Source: Methanomassiliicoccales archaeon
GTDB taxonomy: Archaea; Thermoplasmatota; Thermoplasmata; SG8-5
Direction: 5' to 3'
Assembly: GCA_030612505.1 (NCBI GenBank)
Contig: JAUWNU010000009.1
Span: 1 to 36,500 of the forward strand
Length of the DNA stretch: 36,500 nt
Below are positions 26,216-33,295 of this stretch, one piece after another (the stretch's first letter is position 1; each line of letters begins with the position of its first letter). The notes below the pieces were generated by a model that saw only the letters and a list, made by a program, of their open reading frames with translations, did not search any database and had not been told where the DNA came from. Made by a program: the position numbers and the translations under genes.

Positions 26216-27396
26216 AGTTCTGCCTCCAGGATCTTGTAGAGTTCATCTGGTAAATGCATCTCACCGCCAATTTTCTGCGCAGACACAATCTTACATCCTG
26301 CATCTGCATATTCAGTAATTGGGTGGACCATCTGGCCAAGGTTCATTTCCGGCACGATTATGGTATTGACCTTCTTTGAAAGCTCATTGATAACCCTTCT
26401 GGGGAATGGCCAGGCAAGTTTGATTCTCAGCATGCCTATCTTTATGCCATTCTTGCGTCCCATTCTGACGACACTTTCTGCTGGTCTAGCTGAAGCACCA
26501 TAGGTCACGAAGGCGATTTCCGCATCCTCCAGTTCAATCTCCTCCACATCTGTAAGTATTTCGCGGTCATCTGTTATCTTGGTGATTATGCGTGTTATTA
26601 GTTCTTCATGATCTTTCTGCTTATCTGTTGCTGGATAACCCATCTTATTATGTGTTAAGCCTGTCACATATGTCCTGTATCCAGTTCCGAAGGCTGGGAA
26701 ATCTGGCACCTTGCTGTCCCTGGTTTGAGAATTAGTAAAAGGAATGAACTTATCCTTGTCAATGGTGGCCGGAATTCTTTCAAACAGCTCCATTTCATCC
26801 TCATCTGGAATTATTACCTTCTCTCTCAGATGGCCTACCTCTCCATCGGTCATCAGGACCACTGGATGACGATATTTTTCAGATAAATTGAAACATTCGA
26901 TTGTCATGTCCAGACATTCCTGAACAGTACTGGGGCACAGCGCAATGGCCACCATGTCCCCATGACTGCCCCATCTCACCTGCATCATGTCACCCTGGGC
27001 ACCAAGAGTTGGTTGACCAGTGGATGGGCCAGTTCTCTGCACATTGGCGATGACACAGGGAGTTTCGGTCATGATGGCATACCCATAGTTCTCCATCATC
27101 AGACTGAATCCGGGTCCCGAGGTAGCAGTCATGGTCTTTTGACCGCCCCAGGAAGCACCGATTATGGCAGCCATGCTTCCAATCTCGTCCTCCATTTGTA
27201 TAAATGTTCCTTTTACCCTAGGGAGCATCCTGGCCATACCCTCGGCCACTTCCGACGCTGGCGTAATAGGATACCCACCGAAGAAACCAACTCCGGCAAG
27301 TAATCCGCCATATGCGACGGCTATGTCTCCCTGAATAAACTGCACTTTGTCACCTAAGACCCTCCTGATACGTTCGGGGTCGCGTTCATACTTCAT
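26212..27396 (-). CDS. korA: 2-oxoacid:ferredoxin oxidoreductase alpha subunit (KorA)
   Basis: This 394-residue alpha subunit has GGYPITPASEVAEGMA, then EDEIGSMAAIIGASWGG, TATSGPGFSLMMEN and QRTGPSTGQPT, the classic KorA pattern. The C-terminal domain (TYGASARPAESVVR ... VPEMNLGQM) completes it. The ATG at 27396 follows GGAGGT and overlaps the korD end by 11 bases; the TTG at 27411 is less likely. With KorB it forms the active site. The adjacent fumarate reductase-like genes support 2-oxoglutarate/succinyl-CoA as substrates, an inference. Confidence 0.92.
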   Translation of the reverse strand: MKYERDPERIRRVLGDKVQFIQGDIAVAYGGLLAGVGFFGGYPITPASEVAEGMARMLPRVKGTFIQMEDEIGSMAAIIGASWGGQKTMTATSGPGFSLMMENYGYAIMTETPCVIANVQRTGPSTGQPTLGAQGDMMQVRWGSHGDMVAIALCPSTVQECLDMTIECFNLSEKYRHPVVLMTDGEVGHLREKVIIPDEDEMELFERIPATIDKDKFIPFTNSQTRDSKVPDFPAFGTGYRTYVTGLTHNKMGYPATDKQKDHEELITRIITKITDDREILTDVEEIELEDAEIAFVTYGASARPAESVVRMGRKNGIKIGMLRIKLAWPFPRRVINELSKKVNTIIVPEMNLGQMVHPITEYADAGCKIVSAQKIGGEMHLPDELYKILEAEL

Positions 27397-27649
27397 TGCA
27401 GATACCTCCAATTATGAGCTTACTTTTACTTTCTACTGGTTCTTTTTCTTCATCTGGAATAACTGTGATGGCAAAATCAGGACACAAGAGCTCGCATAGC
27501 CTGCAGTAATTGCAATCATTGACCTCTTTCAACTTGGGAGGATATATTCCCCGCTTGTTGAGTATGTCTGATATTTCAAACGCATCAACTGGACAACGTT
27601 TAACACATATCTCGCAGCCCTTGCACCAGTCAAGTACGATTTCTATCAT
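27386..27649 (-). CDS. korD: 2-oxoacid:ferredoxin oxidoreductase delta (ferredoxin) subunit (KorD)
   Basis: This 87-residue ferredoxin-like subunit has two [4Fe-4S] motifs, CKGCEICVKRCP and CNYCRLCELLCP. It carries electrons from the KorAB active site to ferredoxin. The start follows GTGAGGTTGATGCAGA, 12 bases after the flavoprotein stop. Its last codons overlap korA. Confidence 0.92.
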   Translation of the reverse strand: MIEIVLDWCKGCEICVKRCPVDAFEISDILNKRGIYPPKLKEVNDCNYCRLCELLCPDFAITVIPDEEKEPVESKSKLIIGGICNEV

Positions 27650-27661
27650 TCTGCATCAACC

Positions 27662-29308
27662 TCACATTATGTCCAGTGCACGCGCTAGCACTTCCTTTCC
27701 TCTGTATTCCGGAAGCACTATGGGTGCCTTGATGTCTGATTGAATATTTGCCTCATCCAACATCTTGTTATATTTATCAATGTGATCCAGTGTTAATTTT
27801 CCTACGGTTCTTGTTTTGATATATTCGGCAACATAAAGCCCTGATCTTCGACCGAACACATTGTAATCAAGCAGAGAATTGCCCATCAACCGGTTCTTGC
27901 CGTGGACTCCACCAGTCACCTCACCGGCAGCGAATAGGCCGGGTACCCGGGTCTCGGTTTTCACATTGGCCTCCACACCGCCGTTCTGGTAATGTAATGT
28001 CGGATACACCAGGATTGGATACTTGACCATGTCGATTCCGAATCTCTTGAACTTGCGAACCTCGCCAGCCAGTTTTTCCTCTATTGTGCCTTTGCCGTGA
28101 ATAATATCTATCATAGGTGAGTCCAACCATACTCCGGGCATATCTGTGGGCGTCACCAAACCCCTGCCCTCCTGGCATTCCCTGATGAAGGCTGCAGATT
28201 CCACATCCCTTGGTTCCAATGGGAATACGAACTGGTCGCCGTTCTTGTTCAATGGCTTGGCGCCCAGGGCCCTTATCTTCTCTGTGGACAATATGCCGAC
28301 CACCGCATCGGGATAGGCATCACCTGTCGGGTGAATCTGGATGGTGTCTAGGTCACGCAGGTTTGCGCCTGCATGGTATGCCATGATCAAGCCGTCACCA
28401 GTGGCCCCATAATGGTTGGTTGTGGGGTAATCAGATAAATGCAGCCGGCCGCTTCCTCCGGTGGCCAGTATGGTTGCTTTTGCCTTTATCACATAATACT
28501 CGTGGGTCTCGATATTGAAGGCTATGCCCCCGGAAACCGTCCCGGTATCGTCCATGAGGAGTTCCAGTATCGGGCAGAACTCCAAAACAGGTATATTGAG
28601 ATTTCTGAACCTGTCTCTGATATTGCGCATTAGTTCCATACCAGTATAGTCTTTGGCACTGTGCATCCGGTTGCGGCTTGTGCCGCCGCCGGACAGTTCC
28701 AGAAACTCTCCATTCTCAAGGCGGTCGTACATCACACCAAGCTCCAGATGCCACCTTATTATCTCCGGGGCGTCCATTGCCATTGCTTTTGCCATTTCAG
28801 GATTGTTTGTGAAGTGGCCCCCGCCATAGATGTCCAGATAATGAAGTAATGGATCATCTTCCGGCCTGTCTGCTGCCTGTATGCCGCCCTGGGCCATCAT
28901 CGAGTTTGCGTCCCCGTGTCTGAGCTTCGTGGTTATCAGTATCTTGTCAGTGGGAACCCCTTTCTCATGCGCGAAGAGGGCAGCGACGGTGCCGGCACCT
29001 CCGCCTCCGATGATGAGTATGTCAGTGTCATAATCCACCCTGTTCAGGTCTATATCCTTTGTTTCCAGTATTGATCTTGCTTCGATGAGGTCCACAATAC
29101 CGTTGTACATTAGATTGCCCTTGTCAATTCCTATTTTGACTTGCCTTCTAGTGCCTTCCATGAAGTCCGGGTGATACTTGCTAAGGATCTGCTTTCTTTC
29201 TTCAAGGCTCATTCCCTTGACGTCTATTGAAATGTTCTTTTCCCGCTTCTCCTCAACAAGCTTTATTGAATCCATCATGAAATCCGGATAGCCGTCGATA
29301 ATCTTCAT
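27662..29308 (-). CDS. frdA: Fumarate reductase/succinate dehydrogenase-like flavoprotein (TfrA-like)
   Basis: This 548-residue flavoprotein of the FrdA/SdhA/NadB family has an unusual ~90-residue N-terminal segment before the FAD motif (LIIGGGGAGTVAALFA, ~98-113). Family landmarks are present: MMAQGGIQAA, TIQIHPTGDAYP, TEKIRALGA, LHYQNGGVEAN, and GLFAAGEVTGGVHGKNRLMGNSLLD. The histidine that holds FAD covalently in classical FrdA/SdhA (SHTVAAQGG) aligns with asparagine in ANSMMAQGG, so FAD should be bound noncovalently, as in aspartate oxidases. The ATG overlaps the frdB-like stop. The HdrC-HdrB-FrdB-FrdA gene order resembles a split methanogen thiol:fumarate reductase, in which a thiol pair reduces fumarate. 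Succinate/fumarate as substrate is likely but not proven. Confidence 0.82.
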   Translation of the reverse strand: MKIIDGYPDFMMDSIKLVEEKREKNISIDVKGMSLEERKQILSKYHPDFMEGTRRQVKIGIDKGNLMYNGIVDLIEARSILETKDIDLNRVDYDTDILIIGGGGAGTVAALFAHEKGVPTDKILITTKLRHGDANSMMAQGGIQAADRPEDDPLLHYLDIYGGGHFTNNPEMAKAMAMDAPEIIRWHLELGVMYDRLENGEFLELSGGGTSRNRMHSAKDYTGMELMRNIRDRFRNLNIPVLEFCPILELLMDDTGTVSGGIAFNIETHEYYVIKAKATILATGGSGRLHLSDYPTTNHYGATGDGLIMAYHAGANLRDLDTIQIHPTGDAYPDAVVGILSTEKIRALGAKPLNKNGDQFVFPLEPRDVESAAFIRECQEGRGLVTPTDMPGVWLDSPMIDIIHGKGTIEEKLAGEVRKFKRFGIDMVKYPILVYPTLHYQNGGVEANVKTETRVPGLFAAGEVTGGVHGKNRLMGNSLLDYNVFGRRSGLYVAEYIKTRTVGKLTLDHIDKYNKMLDEANIQSDIKAPIVLPEYRGKEVLARALDIM

Positions 29309-30063
29309 TTACTCACCTCCTCTGTATTATCAAGGTCTCCTGCGGCCTCGATCTTTCGATTGCGGTACATCTCGGTGAGTTCCTCATCACTCTTGTTCAT
29401 GAGGTCTTTGATTCCCTGGTCATACTTCCCGCTCTTCATTTCCTCCAAACGCGACTTTAGGTCATGTGACTCTGGATCAAGGTATTTACCCCTAAGCCGC
29501 CTGGCCAGTTGACCTACATGATAGTGTTTGATATCAGCCGGGCATCTCATTGCGCACATACCGCACTGGATGCAGTCGAACGATATTTCAGCCGCTTTTT
29601 CGATATCGCCTCTTAGGGCGCATTGGATATACTGCATCACATTGATGTCCTGGGGGCAGGATTTCGTGCAGGTATTGCAGGAAACGCACCTGGCTATCTC
29701 AGGATATATAGACAAAATGACATTGTCTTCGGGTTTGAGTTCATCGAGGTCATATTTCTCCCTATTGGCAGGGACGAAGGGTATCTGGACAAGATACATC
29801 CCATCCTCGATCAAGGTCTGGCATGCCAGCACGAAGCTGAGTTTTTGTTCATCTTCTTTTCTATAGACTGTTGAACAGGCTCCACAGAATCCGGCCCTGC
29901 AGCCGCAGCTCCTGATATACTGATAGCCAGCATATTCTATTGCCTTCATTATGGTGAATCCAATGGGTACTCTGTATCTCTTGCCCATGATGAAAATCTC
30001 CACCGTACCGGCTTCCTGAGTTGGTTCAGCTTGCTTCGCACACTCGACATCTGTCTCGGTCAT
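29305..30063 (-). CDS. frdB: Fumarate reductase/succinate dehydrogenase-like iron-sulfur subunit (FrdB)
   Basis: This 252-residue protein starts at ATG 30063, with GGAGGT six bases upstream; the ORF-track start at 30090 overlaps hdrB and is less likely. The N-terminal [2Fe-2S] ferredoxin domain has SCGCRAGFCGAC and ACQTL. The C-terminal domain has two full [4Fe-4S] motifs, CVSCNTCTKSCP and CIQCGMCAMRCP, instead of the [3Fe-4S]-containing set of classical SdhB. This matches the TfrB/HdrE-linked type. A charged ~65-residue tail follows. No membrane anchor genes are near, so electrons should go to the HdrB-like protein upstream, not to quinone. Confidence 0.85.
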   Translation of the reverse strand: MTETDVECAKQAEPTQEAGTVEIFIMGKRYRVPIGFTIMKAIEYAGYQYIRSCGCRAGFCGACSTVYRKEDEQKLSFVLACQTLIEDGMYLVQIPFVPANREKYDLDELKPEDNVILSIYPEIARCVSCNTCTKSCPQDINVMQYIQCALRGDIEKAAEISFDCIQCGMCAMRCPADIKHYHVGQLARRLRGKYLDPESHDLKSRLEEMKSGKYDQGIKDLMNKSDEELTEMYRNRKIEAAGDLDNTEEVSK

Positions 30064-30082
30064 TTCACAACCTCCGATGTAA

Positions 30083-30961
30083 TCAATCAATCACCCCTTT
30101 CTGCTTCAATAAGGGAATAGGGTCTACTGAATGTGAATCAAAGCCCAGTGACTCAGCATCCAGGCCAAGTGCAAGGGCAATAAGTTGAGTGAAATATAAT
30201 GTTGGGAGCTGGCGGTATCCATCATACATGGATTCTGCTTCCTTTCCCCTAAAGTCCAGGTTATACTTGCACAGAGGGCAAGAAAGCATTATGGCATCTG
30301 CATCATGCTGGACTGCATAACTTGAGATGTTCTTGGCTCTCTTGGATGTAAGCTCCTTCTGGTCAATGGTACGATAAGACCCGCAGCACTCTATCTTGTA
30401 TGGATTGTCCACAACCTCGGCTCCCAGTGCCTTGATCAGGTCAGAAAGAATCCTTGGGTCCTCAGCATCATCGATGGCCACTTCCCTGGGTCTCAGCAGC
30501 ATGCATCCATAATATGGCATGAGCTTCAGGCCCTTCAGTGGTTTTTTCACCCTTTTCTTCAGGGTAGCGAAACCAACTTCATCCCTCAAGAACTCCAGAA
30601 AGTGCATAATCTTCACAGTTTTATTATAATCATTCTCCTCATCCATGAAGCTATTTAGAGTGTCCAGGTCACTTTGACTTTCCTTGACCCTGACATCTGT
30701 CTGCCTCAGTGTATTGTAGCACATATCGCATAGCACAACAACTTTATCTTGCTTCTGGTCCTCAATATGAATGAGGTTTCTGAGTGGCGCCAGATGATGC
30801 ATAAGGTCATCGCTTGTCAGGGATGCAACCACACCGCAACAATTCCATTCATCCATCTCCACAAGCCTATAGCCAAGTATCTCAGCTATTGCCATGGCTG
30901 ATGTTTCCAGATTCTTCGCGGAAGTTTTCAGTGTGCATCCCGGGTAATATAGTAAATCCAT
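30083..30961 (-). CDS. hdrB: HdrB-like double-CCG protein of the fumarate reductase cluster
   Basis: This 292-residue protein has two intact CCG domains (YYPGCTLK, WNCCGVV, CDMC; then YYGCMLLRP, IECCGSY, SCPLC), each expected to hold a noncubane cluster. It is a paralog of the plus-strand HdrB. ATG 30961 is preferred over TTG 30976, which overlaps hdrC. In methanogen thiol:fumarate reductase this module is fused to the C terminus of the FrdB part; here it is a separate gene directly upstream of frdB. SdhE-type subunits of some archaeal and bacterial succinate dehydrogenases are related. It should be the site where a thiol/disulfide pair meets the Frd electron chain. Confidence 0.88.
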   Translation of the reverse strand: MDLLYYPGCTLKTSAKNLETSAMAIAEILGYRLVEMDEWNCCGVVASLTSDDLMHHLAPLRNLIHIEDQKQDKVVVLCDMCYNTLRQTDVRVKESQSDLDTLNSFMDEENDYNKTVKIMHFLEFLRDEVGFATLKKRVKKPLKGLKLMPYYGCMLLRPREVAIDDAEDPRILSDLIKALGAEVVDNPYKIECCGSYRTIDQKELTSKRAKNISSYAVQHDADAIMLSCPLCKYNLDFRGKEAESMYDGYRQLPTLYFTQLIALALGLDAESLGFDSHSVDPIPLLKQKGVID

Positions 30962-30968
30962 AGTGTTC

Positions 30969-31403
30969 TCAACCAATATTTTTTCTAAACAAACTTACAA
31001 ATGCCATCTGAGGGATAGTTCTCTTCTCCTCCTCGGAAAGGCATGTAATCTCTGTCTCATCAATGCTCAATCTCAACAGTATTTGACGGAGTGCTTCCAT
31101 GAGAACGGTTATGTTGATGTCTCTTGGGCATCTCTCGGCACAGATAAAGCAAGTGGAACAAAGCCAGATGGTCTTTGATTTCAATACTTCTTTATTATCA
31201 AGAATAATCTGCCGTATTACCTCGTCGGGTGTCAGGTCCATTTCCTCGATAAAAGGGCAGCCTGCGGCACAGGTGCCGCATTGATAGCATCCAAAAACAT
31301 TTTCGTCACAGAGTTCAAGAACCTCATCGACCAACTTACCAGTCAACTTGACTTCCTTCAATGAATCAGGATGGTCACAATCATTCACAGACTCTGCTGA
31401 CAT
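30969..31403 (-). CDS. hdrC: HdrC-like iron-sulfur protein heading the minus-strand gene train
   Basis: This 144-residue protein has two [4Fe-4S] motifs, CYQCGTCAAGCP and CSTCFICAERCP, and is a paralog of the plus-strand HdrC. It is the first gene of the long minus-strand train. Immediately before the ATG lies GGGGGGGGCTAA, an unusually pure G run acting as ribosome binding site. A TATA-like box is 62-71 bp upstream. It pairs with the following HdrB-like protein and links it to HdrA or FrdB. Confidence 0.88.
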   Translation of the reverse strand: MSAESVNDCDHPDSLKEVKLTGKLVDEVLELCDENVFGCYQCGTCAAGCPFIEEMDLTPDEVIRQIILDNKEVLKSKTIWLCSTCFICAERCPRDINITVLMEALRQILLRLSIDETEITCLSEEEKRTIPQMAFVSLFRKNIG

Positions 31404-31407
31404 TTAG

Positions 31408-31415
31408 CCCCCCCC
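31408..31415 (-). promoter_or_regulatory. Homopolymeric G8 ribosome binding site of hdrC
   Basis: Eight consecutive C on the plus strand read as G8 on the hdrC strand, four bases from its ATG. It replaces the mixed GGAGGTG sites used by neighbouring genes. Confidence 0.5.
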
Positions 31416-31464
31416 ATAAAAATAACAAGTTTTATGAGCGTTGAACCAAGGGAATAATAATGAG

Positions 31465-31474
31465 ATATATAAAT
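31465..31474 (-). promoter_or_regulatory. TATA box of the hdrC-frd-kor-hdrA-flx-lip train
   Basis: On the minus strand ATTTATATAT lies 62-71 bp upstream of the hdrC start. A transcription start about 25 bp downstream would give a ~40-nt leader. It is the only strong TATA-like run in this part of the intergenic region, and the shared dyad element sits just upstream of it. Confidence 0.55.
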
Positions 31475-31487
31475 GTTAAGTTGAATT

Positions 31488-31514
31488 ACATAAAATTGTA
31501 TTTATGCCACATAA
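31488..31514. promoter_or_regulatory. Three-half-site ACATAA operator-like element upstream of hdrC
   Basis: The element reads ACATAA(A), six bases, TTTATG, then CC and ACATAA after one base. CATAAA-N6-TTTATG is a perfect dyad. Half-site order and spacing (starts at 0, 14, 21) nearly copy the mdh-side element (0, 14, 20). It lies just upstream of the hdrC TATA box, an activator-like position, and between the hdrC train and the divergent regulator. Confidence 0.55.
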
Positions 31515-31587
31515 GAGCAGTGAAATAGCATATAGGTCACAAAAAACCATGATAATAGGAGCAAAAAATAGAGATATGTAATAAATT

Positions 31588-31601
31588 CCCTAAATTTAGG
31601 G
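31588..31601. promoter_or_regulatory. 14-bp perfect palindrome before the regulator gene
   Basis: CCCTAAATTTAGGG is an exact palindrome ending 14 bases before the regulator start at 31616. It could be an autoregulatory operator overlapping the promoter. No second copy was noticed in the window. Confidence 0.45.
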
Positions 31602-31615
31602 GTAAATTCGTAATA

Positions 31616-32719
31616 ATGGTAATTATTTTTAACGAAAGGTACTTATCTGTCCAATATATGCAGCATAACATGCTATCGGATCTTTCAAAGAATGAGGGCT
31701 TAGTGCTCTGGGGGCTGACAGTTTACCCTAATCTTACAGACATAGAGGTCTCCAAGAAACTAGATATGCCGCATTCCACCTTCAGCACCATAAGGAAGAG
31801 GCTACAGAAAAATGGCTATTACACCACCGTGATGGTTCCAATGGTGCAGTGTCTTGGGGCCGAGATGCTGGCAGTTCTATACACATTCTTCAACCCGGCA
31901 ATATCAGTAGAGGAGAGGGCAGTCATCACCACCAAGACAATTGAAATATTCGAGGAAATATTCTACTCGGTAGGCGAGACACATAAGGGATTTTCTGTAT
32001 CATTTTCCAGCGATTACACGGCAATAGGCCAGATCACCGAAAGAAGAATAGAAACATTTGCCAGGGAAGGCCTTCTGGACATACAGCAGCCCAAGGAAGT
32101 TATTTTCCCATTCGAGATAAGCCAAATACCATTGTTCTTTGATTTTGACGCGCTTCTTGCAGATGCATTTGACATTGATATGAAAGTTGAGACAGAACGG
32201 GGATTGGACTTATGCACTAATCATATTGAACTGTCCAATACTGAAAAAACAATAATGCTGGCCATGGTTAAAAATCCAGATGCCACTGACCTGATGCTGG
32301 CTAAAATAGTTGATATGTCCAGGCATACTGTTTCAAAGGTGAAGCATAAGCTGGAGGAATCAGGTCTTGTTGCAAAGAAGAGAATCCCGAATCTGGAAAA
32401 ATTAGGCTTTAATGTCCTGACATTCAGTCATATAAATTTCAATCCCAGCAAGCCACTGGACAATGAACTTCTGGAATCGAATGTCCTGAACAATCCATCC
32501 AGCATATTCCTGGCTGCAAGACGTTTTGAATGTGTACTTCTGTCAGTTTACAAGGACTATGAGGCCTACCGGGAGGATAAAGGTATGAGGCTTCAATATC
32601 TCAAGGAAAATAATTACCTGGCTGATCTGCCTGCCGACGGAAAGTACATGATACCAAACATGGTTATTATGAAGGACATGAACTTCGGGCCTATTTTGAA
32701 GAAGACGCTGATGCTCTGA
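31616..32719 (+). CDS. Two-domain Lrp-like regulator with internally duplicated winged helix
   Basis: This 367-residue protein is built from two similar halves. Each half has a winged-helix DNA-binding segment (LSKNEGLVLWGLTVYPNLTD in the first, LSNTEKTIMLAMVKNPDATD in the second), then a short linker, then an alpha/beta sensor-like region with FFNPAIS or FNPSKP. The duplication suggests the single chain behaves like an Lrp-type dimer. It is transcribed away from the hdrC train, with the ACATAA element and a palindrome in between, so control of that promoter and of itself is plausible. The incomplete gene at 2-526 is its paralog. The start at 31616 is the ORF-track choice; ATGs at 31658 and 31670 are alternatives since I see no clear ribosome binding site. 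The effector is unknown. Confidence 0.78.
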   Translation: MVIIFNERYLSVQYMQHNMLSDLSKNEGLVLWGLTVYPNLTDIEVSKKLDMPHSTFSTIRKRLQKNGYYTTVMVPMVQCLGAEMLAVLYTFFNPAISVEERAVITTKTIEIFEEIFYSVGETHKGFSVSFSSDYTAIGQITERRIETFAREGLLDIQQPKEVIFPFEISQIPLFFDFDALLADAFDIDMKVETERGLDLCTNHIELSNTEKTIMLAMVKNPDATDLMLAKIVDMSRHTVSKVKHKLEESGLVAKKRIPNLEKLGFNVLTFSHINFNPSKPLDNELLESNVLNNPSSIFLAARRFECVLLSVYKDYEAYREDKGMRLQYLKENNYLADLPADGKYMIPNMVIMKDMNFGPILKKTLML

Positions 32720-32792
32720 CAATCGGCCAATGCAGGATGCACGGAAACATTAAACCTTTGAGCGTATTTATGGTAATTAGGGGCAATGAAAA

Positions 32793-33065
32793 ATGAATAG
32801 TGAGGTTTTATTCACGGAACATGCATTAACCATGCTTAAAGAAAGAAAATTTACAATAGAATTTATCAAAGACATAGTATTAAATCCAGATTACAAAGAC
32901 ACTTCCAATGACGATTTGTGGTCAGCAATCAAGAAGATCGAACATAAAGTATTGAGAGTGGTGGTAAAAGGTGAGCAAAAACCTTATACTGTGGTAACCA
33001 TGTATTATGATAGAAGACTAAGAAAAACAATGATGGCTAAAGAAAGAAAGGAGGATTCAGAATGA
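32793..33065 (+). CDS. DUF4258-like small protein (possible toxin-type partner)
   Basis: This 90-residue protein has the DUF4258 pattern: FTEHALTMLKERKFT at the N terminus (H, R/K-rich), IKDIVLNPDY, and a C-terminal VVTMYYDRR strand. The family resembles RelE/BrnT-like toxins, but its activity is not established. A TATA-like TATTTATGG about 25 bp upstream suggests a nearly leaderless transcript. It overlaps the next gene by four bases, forming a two-gene unit. Confidence 0.75.
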   Translation: MNSEVLFTEHALTMLKERKFTIEFIKDIVLNPDYKDTSNDDLWSAIKKIEHKVLRVVVKGEQKPYTVVTMYYDRRLRKTMMAKERKEDSE

Positions 33066-33271
33066 GAGTTAAAGTTGATATGGAAAGTGACGCACTTTAT
33101 TTCAGGTTCAGTGAAGATGAGATAGAAGAAAGCGAGGAAATATCATCTGGGTTTATTGTCGACTACAACAAAGATGGTAAGGTAATTGGCATAGAAATAC
33201 TCGGAATCAAGGACAGAATTCCATTGAAAGAGCTATCTCATATGAAAGTCGAACTTCCTACTATGGCCTGA
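33062..33271 (+). CDS. DUF2283 small protein
   Basis: This 69-residue protein has the DUF2283 signature: an N-terminal strand, then DALYFRF, then VDYNKDGKVIGIEILGI. The family is often encoded next to DUF4258 genes, and such pairs are suspected toxin-antitoxin modules. It overlaps the DUF4258 gene (ATGA), with AGGAGGATTCAGA acting as ribosome binding site. Function is otherwise unknown. It ends 24 bp from the convergent surface-protein gene. Confidence 0.8.
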   Translation: MRVKVDMESDALYFRFSEDEIEESEEISSGFIVDYNKDGKVIGIEILGIKDRIPLKELSHMKVELPTMA

Positions 33272-33295
33272 TTATTAATAAAATCATAAATAGGA

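Noticed and set aside
1725-31403. Annotation as a classical sHdr sulfur-oxidation locus
   Set aside because: Lipoyl genes and Hdr proteins are present, but TusA and DsrE-type sulfur carriers and the hdrC1B1A-hyp-hdrC2B2 order are absent. Kor, Frd-like and Flx genes point to a different process.
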